A stretch of 64,000 nt of DNA. Source: Callorhinus ursinus (taxonomy: Eukaryota > Chordata > Mammalia > Carnivora > Otariidae). The stretch covers positions 21,676,028-21,740,027 of the forward strand of contig NW_020312785.1 of assembly GCF_003265705.1 (NCBI RefSeq), written 5' to 3'. The notes beneath the pieces are model-generated. The model searched no databases. It saw only the letters and a list, made by a program, of their open reading frames with translations, and was not told the origin of the DNA. A program made the position numbers and the translations under genes. Of the stretch, positions 36,005 through 48,050 are shown one piece after another. Each line of letters starts with the position of its first letter. Position 1 is the first letter of the stretch.

Positions 36005-36267
36005 GAAGCCAGAAAAGTGGATGAGATGGCATGATGTCTTCCAAGGTCTTTGTAGGCAACCAGTTATGCTGGTTCCCACACGTTTATTCTTGAAGGAAGG
36101 TGACAAAAAGGAAAGTTATATCTAAAAGGCATCTGGAGAAGAATCTTATGACTACAAGAGTTCCATACCATCCTCCTCTCTTGGCATAAATCTTTACAAA
36201 AGTGACACCTTTTCTTTACACCAAAACATAGGATGGTCCCCTTCTTAGGTCATTTAAACCTTGAACC
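36005..36267. other. Unassigned DNA
   Basis: No repeat or gene recognised. Confidence 0.5.
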
Positions 36268-36490
36268 CAGGGGCCTGTAAACTTTTTCTGCATGAAGGTA
36301 GATAGTAAATATTTTAAGTTTTGCATGACGTGTGGACTTTATGGCAACTCTTCAACTTTGCTCTTGTAGCAAACAAGCAGCCATAGACAATATGTAAATG
36401 AATGGGTGTGGCTGTGTTCAAATAAAACTTAAGTAACAAAAAAAGGCTGTGGACTGCATTTGGCCCATAGTTATAGTTTGCCAACCACTG
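36268..36490. mobile_element. hAT-Charlie type non-autonomous element
   Basis: Ends are CAGGGGCCTGTAAACTTTTT and its inverted partner TATAGTTTGCCAACCACTG. The inside carries AGATAGTAAATATTTTAAGT, AGCAGCCATAGACAATATGT, GTGTGGCTGTGTTCAAATAA and TGCATTTGGCCCATAG, the well-known order of an abundant mammalian hAT MER element whose exact Repbase name I do not assign. Flanks CTTGAACC and ATCTAACC agree at 5 of 8 positions, a plausible decayed 8-bp duplication. Confidence 0.8.
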
Positions 36491-36728
36491 ATCTAACCTT
36501 TTACCTCTGTGTATGTTCTGCTTTTAGTTCTGATAAATCCTCTATTAATTTGCATCTTTGAAAGGAGGCTATCCCAAATGCTTGAGTAATGCAATATATA
36601 ATTAACTTTTCATGAACTCTACCTGGTTTACTCCTACATTTATTGCTAAAAAATTCCAAAAGGAAAAAAAAATAGTACATACTGTGAGGCATATCTAGAG
36701 AAGTACATGTCTTAAATTCGTTTTATTA

Positions 36729-36920
36729 GGGCGCCTGGGTGGCTCAGTTGGTTAAGCGACTGCCTTTGGCTCAGGTCATGATCCTGGAGTCCCAGGATCG
36801 AGTCCCACATCGGGCTCCCTGCTCAGCAGGGAGTCTGCTTCTACCTCTGACCCTCTTCCCTCTTGTGCTCTCTATCTCTCATTCTCTCTCTCTCAAATAA
36901 ATAAATAAAAATCTTTAAAA
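36729..36920 (+). mobile_element. CAN SINE, young subfamily
   Basis: Near-consensus head GGGCGCCTGGGTGGCTCAGT, then GGTTAAGCGACTGCCTTTGG, CATGATCCTGGAGTCCCAGG, ATCGAGTCCCACATCGGGCT, CT-rich body and AAATAAATAAATAAAAATCT tail. Target duplication TTTTATTA at 36721-36728 and 36927-36934, possibly longer with mismatches. This is the best-preserved copy in the window. The 89-codon frame 36841-37110 starts in it and is not a gene. Confidence 0.96.
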
Positions 36921-36934
36921 AAATCATTTTATTA

Positions 36935-39297
36935 TGTGACAAAGAGCATAAACTCAAGAGAGAGGAGGACGTGAGCAGTAACAAATGATGAAGCAGTATG
37001 GAGAAAGATGAGAAATAAAAAAGACCATTGGGTTTGGTAATTAGGGGGTTATTGGTGACCTTTAGGAAGGCAGTTTGAATGGAATTATTGAGGCAGAAAC
37101 TAAAATGCAAAATATTTAGGCCTGATAATGATAAGCTATAGAAGATCTCTTCATATTAAGCAAAGCTTAATTTAAAATGCACTTCACCCAAATATCATCT
37201 TTACTTAAATACATTTCAGAATACTTTTAAGCCAGTTTAAATAAATGTATTACTAAAATAGGCTTCCTTACCAGCATTTTTTTTTTCTGTGTGCAAACAT
37301 TTATTGATTAAATTCCCTATGCCACACTTGAATTTAAAACTGTGACCTGTGATCTCAAATTGACTTCATGACAATAATGATTAGGATGGTGGATGAGCAG
37401 CATACATTTACTGATAATCTCTCTGTAGTAAAGTCACTGACTCTTTTTCCCAAAGAGAGAGTCCAATTGTTAAAAAAAAAAAAAAGTTTTCATTGACATA
37501 CTTCCTTAATCCACTTCATTTTCTAGTCACAAATGTAAACTGATGTCAAATTTGTTTAGTAATCCATGAAAAATAATAATACTAATATTTAATTATTTTG
37601 TCATGACAGTTGGCATTTGATTTTGGGCATCACAAAAACTACCTCATGATAGAATTAAAAAAAAATAAGAATCTACTCTGTTTTTTACTTGATTTCAGTC
37701 TCTACACAAAGAAAATTGATTTCTAATGTAAATATGGGAATATAAACAATTATAAAGAAAGATACATTTTTCATGGTTTTAAATTACTTATAATAATATA
37801 AGTAATATAATTACTTTTGTTCCAGTGGTTATTTGAATAATTGGTATTATTAAATTTGATTACTTTGTCTGGAAGTTACAATCTTCCTATTTCTGCCACC
37901 CAAAATTCAAAAGTGAAAATGTCATTTTATTTTGACTTTTGAGTGAGGTAAGAATTATTATTTCTCTGCCTTTTCCTGCTCTTCCTGAACTCTTTCCCCA
38001 ACTCCCTAATCCTCCAGTTTACTTCAATACAATAGAATGTCACATGGCTGATGAATTCCTGTTTTCTGAGTTTTATAAAGAAATTTAATATAAATTCAAT
38101 ATAAGCTTCAGTTATAAATAAATTTAATATAAACTTCGGTTTTCTATGGGAAAAGAAATGATAGGCTATAAAGATATATGATGCCAATTTTATTCTTATT
38201 TGGAGGCATTGTAGAATATTTCCAAGGAAATAAATTATACCTGAATATTTGTTATTTGTGTCCTTCTATTGTTCAATTATTTATTAAATATCTCTGATGT
38301 AGTAAGAAACACACAAGTAACTTGTGACTCAAAAAAAAAATAAATGACAGCTTTTATTATCCAATGTGTAACTCGCACTTAAAGGGCAACAAAAATATAT
38401 ATATAAATCAATCAAACTTATAAGTTTATTGTTAGAGATATAAACACATACCTATGAGAGAATAGAGGAGGAAAACTTAATTTCCTCAGACAAGGTTATA
38501 CAATTTTAATATCTATATTTATCCGTATTATCCCAATCCCCCATCTGATGCAAAGAAATGAGAACCGGTTAGTTATGCTTGTGTATATAAAGGGATTTAA
38601 CAGGAGAGGACTCCAGAATAATGAATGTTGAAGTTTATATGGGAATTGCCATCCAACTTACTTGAGACAGGACGAGAAACCTTCTCTTAGAAGTTTTACA
38701 CTTTGAAAATGTAATGTAAACTGGAATTTGGAATTTAAGTGGATGGCTCCTGGTTTCATTTTGGTTTGAAATAGAAGCACTTAGCTGTGGGGAGATAAAT
38801 ATTTTGGAAGATCACTACCTAGCCAATCATTCTTTAACTTTCCAGGCATATCCTTTAGCTCTACTTTCAGTTTTCTTTTCCCAGAATACCCTAAACACAG
38901 AGAAACATAAAAATACTTTCTTTACAGCTCTACACAATTGAGGAAATATTCTCTTACAGAGATGATATTGGAGTATAGGCTGTTAGGTCTATAAGTATCC
39001 ATTACACAAAAAATGAAAGCCATTCCTGGCAGAAGGAACAGAAGAAACACAGCAGTTGGGAGGTAAGAGAGAACATGGTGGAATTCACATCCAGTGTTTG
39101 ACAATTGTTATATCTGGGAAATGGAAGGTGAGGAGCAATTGGGAGTTTAAGGATATCTTACCAACTTTATTTAATGGCATCCTCATATCAAAACAACATT
39201 TATATATTATTCACATAAAAAACATTAGGGAAGAAATGACAGCAGAATATCATCCAGGAAATACGTCATTTGGTCAAGTGTTTAGCTGAAGAGCAGC
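36935..39297. other. Unassigned AT-rich DNA
   Basis: No family recognised over about 2.4 kb. At 38083-38142 a local imperfect repeat of TTTAATATAAA-type words with AGCTTCAG/ACTTCGG is visible. Frames here are short and featureless. Confidence 0.5.
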
Positions 39298-39330
39298 AGA
39301 ACAACAACAACAACAACAAAAACAACAAAA
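39298..39330. repeat. (CAA)n microsatellite
   Basis: About six ACA/CAA units followed by the interrupted AAAACAACAAAA. Confidence 0.9.
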
Positions 39331-39369
39331 TCACACATCATGAGAATTTGTATTTTATACCTAGCAATT

Positions 39370-39830
39370 TGGACATCATTCTATAGGTACGGAGATCTCC
39401 TAAAATTTTCAAGGAGAGTGATGGAGACGTATGCAAGTTTTAGAAAGATTACTCTGACATAATAGATATGAATGAATGAAGATGAGGGGATTGAAAGAAA
39501 GGGGACAAATTTGGAGTTTCATTGATTGACCAGAGTATTCACATGGTAGCAGAAGGAAAGCAGAGAAGGGCAAACACCTAAGAGATATTAGCTGGATCAG
39601 ATCAGCAGGCCTTAATGAGTCATAGGGTTTATGAATTACAGGGAGTGTGGGAGTAAGGAGGACTCCTGGATTTCCCATTTGGATAGTTGGATAGATGATG
39701 CTGCCATTAACTCAAGAAGGAAATATAGACATTTTGGTTTTGGTTTTGAAGGGAGAAGAGAATGGATTTACTTTTAGATCTTAAATTTGAGGTTTCTATA
39801 GAATATCTTGATAGAAAGAAAAGTTTAGTA
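39370..39830 (-). mobile_element. L2 LINE remnant
   Basis: Antisense L2: TAGAAAGATTACTCTGACAT, AGTAAGGAGGACTCCTGGAT, GATAGATGATGCTGCCATTA, ACTCAAGAAGG and ATTTGAGGTTTCTATAGAAT. These correspond to the 'ggatcactctggc', 'aggatgactcc', 'ggtgccattta' and 'tttgagatgcctatt' landmarks also seen in the copy at 15.4-16.6 kb. Confidence 0.65.
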
Positions 39831-40468
39831 GTACCCTGAAAAGATGGGGATAAAAGAGTCATTGTAAATTAGACATGTATTCTTTTAGAGAGATGAGAGA
39901 GAGAGGGAGGAAATAAAATTATCTAAGAACACTACTATGTGTCACACAAAACTTAAGATCTGGTGTTGGCATCAGTTTACAGTTTAACAATGTCAAGTTC
40001 AACATCTCTTGGTTTTCTAAGCTATTCTCTCATATTTGCCACCTCATGGTCATAAAATGAATGTTGAAGTTCCAGATATCACATATACTTTCATAACAGA
40101 AAAAAAAGTAAGGAGTTGTATCAGTTTTGTCTGTCTAATTGTATCAGCAAACTAAAATCTTCTTCAGAATTCCATTTTCTACTTGTGTCCCATGGGCCAG
40201 AACTGTGTCAAATAGCAACACATACTTGTGAATGAAACAAGAATTTAACTGCCTAGATTACTGTCCCCCCAAAATAAGGATTATGACCACATGAAGAAGG
40301 AGTGAGAAGGTATTGAGTAGCAACTTCAGTGTCTGAGGCAGGAGATTTGAATAAAGAAAGTGAGGTCGTCAATGTTAGATGCTATACTGTAGTGTCGATC
40401 GCATCAATTCTGGAGTTTCCACAAATGAAATAACTGGATTTCAGATTAATTTTATTTGGAATAAAGTA
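39831..40468. other. Unassigned DNA
   Basis: Nothing recognised between the L2 remnant and Tigger1. Confidence 0.5.
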
Positions 40469-41729
40469 TAGGCATACCTTGTTTTATGGCACTTTGCTGT
40501 ATTGCGTTTTTTGCAGATAATTGTATTTTTACAGATTGAGGTTGTGGCAGCCATGTGACTAGCAAGCCTATTGGCACCATTTTTTCTGACAGCATTTGCT
40601 GAGCTTGTGTCTCTATGTCACATTTTGGTAATTCTCACAATATTTCAAATTTTTCCATAATTATTGTGTTTGTTATGGTGATCTGCAACCAGTGATCATT
40701 GATGAAAAAATAAGAAAAAAATACTTCTTTCAAAATATTACTGCTCAGTGACAATGCACCCAGTCACCTGAGAGTGGTAATGGAGACATACAGTGAGCTG
40801 AACATTGTGTCAGACTTGCTAACACAACATCCATCCTGCAGCTGGATCAAGGATCAAGGAGTCATTTTGACTTTCAAGTCTTATTAGTTAAGAAAACATT
40901 TCATAAAGCTATGGCTATCATAGGTAGTTAATCTTCTGATAGATCTTGGCAAAGTAAATTGAAAACATTCTACAAAAGATTCCCCATTCTAGATGTCATT
41001 AAGAACATTCATGATTCATGGGAAGAGGTTAAAATATCAACATGAGCAGGAGTTTGGAAGAAGTTCCAATGCTTATGGATGACTTTGAGGGGTTCAGTAC
41101 TTCTGTGGAGGATGTAACTGCAGATGTGGTAGAAATAACAAAAGAACTAGAATTAGAAGTAGAGCCCAAAGATGTGACTGAATTAGAGCATTCTTCTGAT
41201 AAATTTTAACACATGAGGAGTTGCTTCTTATGGATGAGCAAAGAAAGTGTTTTCTTGAAATGGAATCTAATCCTGGTGAGGGTGCTGTAGAGATTGTTGA
41301 AATAACAAATGATTTAGAGTACTATATAAACTTAGTTGAACTGTTCATGAAAGAGTCAGTTAATGCTGCAAATTTCATTGCTGTCTTATAGTAAGACATT
41401 TTCACTGCCATCTCAACCGTCAGCAACCATCATCCAAGGAGCCATCAACACTGAAGCAAGACCTTCTACCAGCAAGAATGTAATGATTCACTGAAAGCTC
41501 AGATGTAGTTAGCATTTTTTAGCAATAAGGTATTTTTAAATTAAGGTATGCACAGTGGGTTTTTTTTTAGACCTAATGGTATTACACACCAAATGGACTA
41601 TAGTATAGTGTTAACCATACTTTTATATGCACTGGGAAACCAAAAAATTCATGTGACTCACTTCAGTGTGATGCTCACCTTATTGTGGTGGTCTGGAACT
41701 GGACCTGCAATATCTTTGAGGTATGCCTA
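40469..41729 (+). mobile_element. Tigger1 DNA transposon with large internal deletion
   Basis: Both terminal inverted repeats are present: TAGGCATACCTTGTTTTATG on the left and CTTTGAGGTATGCCTA on the right, with the TA target duplication of Tc1/mariner elements on each side (40467-40468 and 41730-41731). After the first 230-odd bases of 5' non-coding sequence the copy jumps, near 40705-40725, into the 3' half of the transposase gene (CAAAATATTACTGCTCAGTG, GACAATGCACCCAGTCACCT). The N-terminal helix-turn-helix domains and most of the DDE domain are missing. A second gap lies near 41335-41350. What remains has frame disruptions and stops, so it encodes nothing functional. The full element is about 2.4 kb. 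Confidence 0.93.
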
Positions 41730-41731
41730 TA

Positions 41732-42947
41732 TATTTGTGAGACTAAATGTATTACTAATTAGTAAAAATCTTCATATTGAAAGGGAACTACTATCTGAAA
41801 CAACACAGTAACAAGCAGAGGTCCTACTGTCTATTGGAAAGTGGGACTTGCTGAGCCTCTTGCTGAGCCAATGAGAAGTACATCCAGACCAGAACCATCA
41901 CTTCCTTCTGGCAAAAGCTCTTCTGAGGACATGGTATAGCACAGCCAAAAAGGGAGGGCTAAATACAGTTTTAGAGGCAGGATTATGAGGTTGAAGAAAG
42001 TATGTGAGGAAAAAAGCAGAGAGATCTAGAGAATTCAAGAAAGTGCTGGAGGCTGCCTATCTTCCTAAATCTCTTACTGTTGTTATATTCTGAGAAGAAG
42101 TAGACTTAGTTAAGAAAGAAAGGCAAATATTATTTATATCAGTAGTAATTTTTTTGGCCAGTTTCCAAGTTAATTAGTACTTGAATCTACCTTTTGGATT
42201 TGGTTAACAGAATACCTTGGGTGATAATAAGCAAGAGTTATGGAGATGGATGTCAGAATAGAGTGGTTGAGGAATTGAGATTTCTCTAAGATCTTGGCTT
42301 GATGAGAAAAGGAATGCTAGGCGGGGGATGATGAAATGTTGAAAGTAACTTATTTTTTTTCATAATGGGAGCACTTGATCATGTTTATAGACTTAGGAGA
42401 GCGTAGAGAAATAGATTATGGATCTGAGAGAGAAGACGTAGATGACGGAGAGAAGAGTGTGTCCATCCTTAAGCAGGTGATGTGATAGAAAATGAGAGAA
42501 ATGAGCCACAGTAAGGTGGTTCACTAGATGCTAGCACCTTTAGTTCTCTTATTCTGTTGTTTATCAATAATTTTTTACTCTTCATTTTCTCATATTGGGC
42601 TTTCAAAATTATAGAAATGACAAAAGTAGTGTAGGTTTTGGTTTTAAGATTGTGAATGGTCAGCTGGAAACTTAAGATTTACATTATTGCTATCATTGCT
42701 TCTCCAAGTTTGGTTACTTTCTCTGCGTTTCAGAATTGTCTGTAGCTTAAAATACGTGCCCTTAGACAGATAACCATAGGGACAGGCAATTAGGCTCATT
42801 AGCTGAAAATTAAAATTAAGAAACAATGAGGTACGGTTTCTTACACATCAGTATTGAGCACCTTTTACATGGGAGACACTGTGAGGAAGGCAGAGGACAA
42901 TGGAGTGAGAAGTCTGGAGGGACACACATCAGGGGACAGTATACGCA
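41732..42947. other. Unassigned DNA
   Basis: No family recognised. The stretch 42220-42500 is G/A-rich and resembles eroded L2 in texture but no landmark was matched. Confidence 0.45.
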
Positions 42948-42988
42948 GAGGTAATCACAGGTGCTATGTGGAGGTAATCACAGGTGCT
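42948..42988. repeat. 18-bp tandem duplication, period 23
   Basis: GAGGTAATCACAGGTGCT occurs at 42948-42965 and again, identical, at 42971-42988, separated by ATGTG. Two copies only. Confidence 0.9.
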
Positions 42989-42999
42989 GGGCAACTGCC

Positions 43000-43390
43000 C
43001 GTTACCATCAGCATCATGCTTTTTCTCAACTGTCAGTCTCGAAACACTTTTCTCTCTCTGGAATTTTGCTATGCCCCACTGCTGGACACTTTGAAAAATC
43101 CTATTGATTTTTACTAGATTTTACTTAGGAATCTCTTCTTCCAGGTACCCATGTTTTATTTCTCCAAATAATGCCCTGGTTTCCACCCATTCCTGGGATA
43201 GTGCCTTGTTCATATCACTATCACTGCATTAATTACATTGTTCTGATTATTTATTAATCTCTGTGTTTCCTCCAAGGCTTCTAGAGAATGGGAAATTTGT
43301 TCTATTAACATTTATACTTACAATGTTTACCACACTTCTTAGAATAAAATAGGTTCTCATTAATACTTGCTGATTGTATGAATGAACAAG
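43000..43390 (+). mobile_element. L2 LINE 3' end
   Basis: Sense L2: CTCTCTGGAATTTTGCTATG (the 'tgcctggaacgctcttcc' region), TCTTCTTCCAGGTACCCATG, AGGCTTCTAGAGAATGGGAA, then ATACTTACAATGTTTACCAC and GGTTCTCATTAATACTTGCT GATTG at the 3' end. Confidence 0.7.
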
Positions 43391-44357
43391 AAACACTTCT
43401 ATTTTTGCTTCTCATAGCCTAATCATTCTAATAAAATTTTTTGATTGCTGCATGATAATGATTTATAGGAAGAAGAGTAAGTATGACTCTCAATTAAGTT
43501 TTTGCCCCCATAACATTAGGTACAAACGTTCAAATCCAATATGCATCAAAATGAGGCATTTTTCCATTTTATATTGTTTTTGTTGTTTTGGGTAGGAACT
43601 TCTACAAGTATTAAAGTAAAATTGAAATAGTATATTGTCCTATTATTCTGGAACGTGCAAATACCACTGAAGGAGAATTGGACCATCATGTGAGTTTCAA
43701 AAGGAAATAGGAGAGAGAGGAGAAAATGCAAAGGCAAGTCAAAAAGCTAAGAGCTAAGTGAGGGTAATTCGGAAAAAAGAATCTCAGGTGCCTGACTATG
43801 CTCAGGTTCAGGCTCCAGCTCCCTTCCAGATTTAAGCTCCTAAAAGATCCTTCTGTCCCCTTATGAAAAACAAATCAACAGACAAAAACCTTACTTGGGC
43901 TGGAATGGATGGCTCACTGTGACTTCTGGCTGTGCTTCTTACCAGCATTCTTCTAGTAAAGGAAGTCTCCATTGCTCTGACCCAGGCCCCGATCCTGTAC
44001 TTACATGGCGGCATTAACTCCATCTTGAAAGGCTATCAAATTGCTCAGTCACCACAGAACTCTTTTTCTTCCTTTTTTTCCCTAACTCCCCTTCTCTCTC
44101 TTTTTTTTTATACTAGAATGAAGTTAACTTAGGTATGCTTTCCAGTTGTTAAAGTAACTTTTCCACATTAAACATCTGGCATGGCACTTTTTCGAAGTGC
44201 TCTTTGAAATGCTGTCCACAGGATGCTCCTAAAACAGCTAATTTTTCTCAGATTCACAAGGAATAGAAGTGTATTAAAAGTTCTGAAGACCCTAAAATAA
44301 TAAAACCTAATAAACTGTTCAATAAAGAAACTTTATAAGTAAGTTTTCTTTTAAAAA
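43391..44357. other. Unassigned DNA
   Basis: Nothing recognised. Two opposed short frames near 43832-44132 have no protein features. Confidence 0.5.
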
Positions 44358-44370
44358 CTGACATTTTCCC

Positions 44371-44553
44371 GGTGCCTGGGTGACTCTGTCGGTGAAGCAT
44401 CCAACTCTTGATTTCTGCTCAGGTCATGATCTCAGGGCTGTGAGATTGAGCCCTGTGTCTGGCTCTGTGCTGGATGTGGAGCCTGCTTAAGACTCTTTCT
44501 CTCTCTTGCCCTCCCCCCTCTAAAACAAAACAAAACAAAACAAAACAAAAACC
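44371..44553 (+). mobile_element. CAN SINE, older subfamily with (CAAAA)n tail
   Basis: Head GGTGCCTGGGTGACTCTGTC, body GGTCATGATCTCAGGGCTGT GAGATTG, GTGGAGCCTGCTTAAGACTC. The tail is a clean (CAAAA)5 run at about 44524-44550. The 13-bp target duplication CTGACATTTTCCC is exact at 44358-44370 and 44554-44566. Confidence 0.94.
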
Positions 44554-44566
44554 CTGACATTTTCCC

Positions 44567-45682
44567 AAATTAGTTGATGTGGAGCTATCTCTTAGTATCA
44601 CATCTGTAAACATCTCCCGGAAAAGTTGGGGAAGTGCTCCTGTTATAATGCATGGAGAAAAACTTTCAGGCAATTTTGACTTCATAATGAAGGACTTCAA
44701 AATCCTTATGCCCTTTTAAACTTGTTTATTTTAATGTCGCTTTTGATAATCAGATAAATGATTTAATTATGCTCCTCTGAATTAAATCAAATATTTTTTT
44801 TCTAGTTTTAATCAGTGATTCCCATGCAATGATCCCTCTATGCATTTTTAAAGGGTTTTTGTTGTTCTTCTAAGATTTTATCTTAGTTATTTAGTTACAT
44901 CTAGTTCCACTGATGAATCTTCTGTCCATATTAATGAGATATTTCCAACAAACTGTTTTGGATGTGGTTTAACATCCTAATGAGTGCCAAATGCAGTTTG
45001 GTCAGGAATGAATAATTCATTTCAAAATAAACTTGCTTTTGACCAATTCGGTCTCTGGGGATTAGTGCAATGAATATTAAATATAAAATTTCTTAAGAAA
45101 AGCTGGTATTTTTTCATTGTGTTAACCTTGAACAACAACAAAAAAAACCCTCTTTTTCTTTTATTTCTATTTTTAATCAGTTGGTAAGATTTGGTTAGCC
45201 ATCTTTATTCAAAATTAAGTACATGCATTAAAATGTCCTCCAAAATTGGAGGTGAGTTGACTCAAGTTCTCATCACACCTATGATGTATAGAGGAATTTC
45301 AATTCCATTGTAAGCCATTATGACTGGGAGGTAACATAAATTAGAAGCAAATATAGTAGACTCCATTTAATAAGATTAAATTAGAATAGTTCTTAAGTGA
45401 TAGATCTTGAACTGTGAATTTTTAAAATAAAAATCTAAGACTCCAGAAAAATATAGGAAACTATACTTCAGGAAAATCTGCAGAAAACTGTATAGTCAGT
45501 ATATTAGGAAATAGGGTAGCTTCTTAAAAGAATGAAGTCTTTTGATACTCAGAGGTAAATTTTTGTTTTTGTTTTATAACATGGAAAATGTTGACATTTG
45601 CAATATACCCTCAAATTAGGAAGGAAACTGCCCATGAGTTGTTTGCAACTTTTCCTTTTTAGAAACTAGATCAAGCCTTGAA
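44567..45682. other. Unassigned AT-rich DNA
   Basis: No family recognised. Confidence 0.5.
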
Positions 45683-45694
45683 TATAATAAGTTT

Positions 45695-45899
45695 CTTTTG
45701 TTTTTTTTTAAAGATTTTATTTATTTATTTGAGAGAGAGAGAGAATGAGAGATAGAGAGCACGAGAGGGAAGAGGGTCAGAGGGAGAAGCAGACTCCCTG
45801 CTGAGTAGGGAGCCTGACGTGGGACTCGATCCCGGGACTCCAGGATCATGACCTGAGCCGAAGGCAGTCGCTTAACCAACTGAGCCACCCAGGCGCCCC
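45695..45899 (-). mobile_element. CAN SINE, young subfamily
   Basis: Minus-strand near-consensus copy: T-rich tail complement, GAGAGAGAGAGAATGAGAG, GTGGGACTCGATCCCGGGAC, TCCAGGATCATGACCTGAGC, GCAGTCGCTTAACCAACTGA, GCCACCCAGGCGCCCC. Target duplication TATAATAAGTTT at 45683-45694 and 45900-45911. The 98-codon frame 45721-46017 runs through it and is not a gene. Confidence 0.96.
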
Positions 45900-45911
45900 T
45901 ATAATAAGTTT

Positions 45912-48050
45912 TAATAAGTATTGCTGCCATCGATGTTGATTGGGAGGGAATGATCTGAAGTCTTTGCTTTAGGAAGTTATTTTTCAAAGGGCGTGGAAAA
46001 GTAGACTTAATCGCCATTCAGGCATGGAATATGGGTTCTGTGTCTAAAAGTAATGTGAAAAATTTGTTTGAAACCATTGAAAAACAAGCAAACTTTTGCT
46101 ACTAGCTAGAACTGAAAAGGAAGTGAAACTAATTCCATTTGTGAGAGAGAAAATTCTGAGACCATGTGGGCAAGGAAGCCAACCAGGACAAATATTTGGA
46201 ATGTCATGTATCCAGCTAATGCTCCCTTTGACAAGGCAGAAATTTTAACAGACTATCACAGGACAATGCAGTACAGTCAGTTGCTAAAGACGTCAGAGTC
46301 TAAAGAGTAATTTGTGCTCTAGTCAACACAGTGCAGTTTTCCAAAATGAGCACTAGACTGAAGTAGGATATAAATACACACTGATGCAGCACACAGTTCC
46401 CAATGACACTGACTTTGGGAATTTTCTGATAAAAATTTTTGTTGCAAAAATCAGCATCTGGTATGAAATACAGAGATTTATGTTTCTGCCAAAAAGTCTA
46501 TTATTTTATTCAAAACTTTAGCCTTTTCTTTTTAGTGTCTGCAAAGTGTATATTAGGCAAAGAAATGATAGGGGTAAGTCCTCATTTTGTTAATCTGAAC
46601 TTACAATAGGTGACCCCAAGTTCATAAACACTATTTTCTTCTGATACCAGTTTAGGAACATTTTAAGGTTTTGGTCTGTTTATTTTAAGTGATAGGATGC
46701 AATGTCACTTTGTACGTGCACGATGATGAGGGAAGATGATAGATTTTCCAGTGTGTAAGCAGACATGGAGAAAAAGAGTATCCTTTCGTCTTCCATACAA
46801 ACGACTAGAGATCCAAGCTCAGATTACTAAGTCTCCCCACAGAATCTTATGTGAATCTCTGGCAAACAATTTTGCTGAAATTCTAAGGCAGCTTGCACTA
46901 TGTTTTTGTTAAAAACACCACCACCACCATCCCCATCTCCACTACCACCACCACCGACAAAAAAACCGCCTTGTAAGACCATCATTAAAATACACATTCA
47001 GTAAAGATCGACTCAAGTCTACTTCAGAATCGTAGGAGAGGGGGAAAATGGAAATCTTAAAGGCTGACTCCTTTCTGGTACAGTCCAGCTCAGTAGCAGG
47101 GACAGTGTAGTATTTGACGGTGCTCACATTGCCTGTGGTTCCTATTGCATCACTTAAACCTAATTGCATTTGAACCAGAATCTTGGCCCATGGTCTGTAA
47201 CATGAGGATGTTAAATGTGTGTCATGTGGAAAGTATCTGATGCAGTGTTGTGCATTGTAATAAGCTACTAAAGATTAGAGCCACGAGAACCAAAGAAACC
47301 AAAATCTATAATTATTGGCATTTGTGGGAATTGTTCGAAGAACATTTAACCATTTTAATCCAATTTTCTTTCTTTATGGTCCTTAACGAAAAGGGAAATA
47401 TACACAGAGGGCTTCAATCTATAATCCCCTTTTATTCTGTCTTATTGAAGAATATAAACCAGATCTACGGCTTACCTCATATACAAATCTTATTCAAGAT
47501 ACAACAAAGGAGACATAGATGCTCACAATGAATATTTGTCAAGTTCTATCTTTAAAAGAGGTTTAAGATAGGCTTTGGCCACAAAACAATTCTATGTGAA
47601 ATTTTGGTGCAAGCTTTGCTTTAAAACATTTTATCAAAATTATGTTCTTATAAAAGGCTAGTTTGTAAACATTTCTAATGACAGAATATGCCATACTCAA
47701 TTTTATGCATTTTTTTGGAATCACTTTATTCTGGTTTTATCACAGTTTTGTATATGAGATATAACCATAAAGAGGTAAAACTGATTTATTTTATTGGCCT
47801 CTGCATATTGTCAAGATAGATGCATTGATAATGCATTCATTTAGGCCATTCTGTGTTACGTACTGGTTTGATGTCTCTTTCTTTGAAGTTGCATTAAAAC
47901 TGGTGTATAAATTACAAAGAAATTGGCATTATTGCTTTAATGAATACTTGAGCTGTACCAAAAAAGAAGAAAAAAAATACATCTCACCCATCTATTTATT
48001 TGTTTAAAATATTTTTTGCAGATAACTGATATGATTTCAAACAAGATTTG
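45912..48050. other. Unassigned DNA with a CCA-triplet patch
   Basis: No family recognised. A CCA/CAC-rich patch lies at 46915-46965. The 75-codon frame 46942-47169 (minus) ends in it and has no family resemblance; the 93-codon frame 47250-47531 is also featureless. Confidence 0.5.

Noticed and set aside
36729..36800. tRNA gene-like A and B boxes
   Set aside because: They belong to the tRNA-Lys-derived head of a CAN SINE. The full cloverleaf and intact 3' end of a tRNA gene are absent, and the same applies to every SINE head in the window.
36841..37110. 89-codon frame ending in an RERERMRDRE-like tail
   Set aside because: The tail is the antisense translation of a CAN SINE CT-rich region; the same wording recurs at 57111-57296.
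45721..46017. 98-codon frame on the minus strand
   Set aside because: Its middle is translated CAN SINE (45695-45899).
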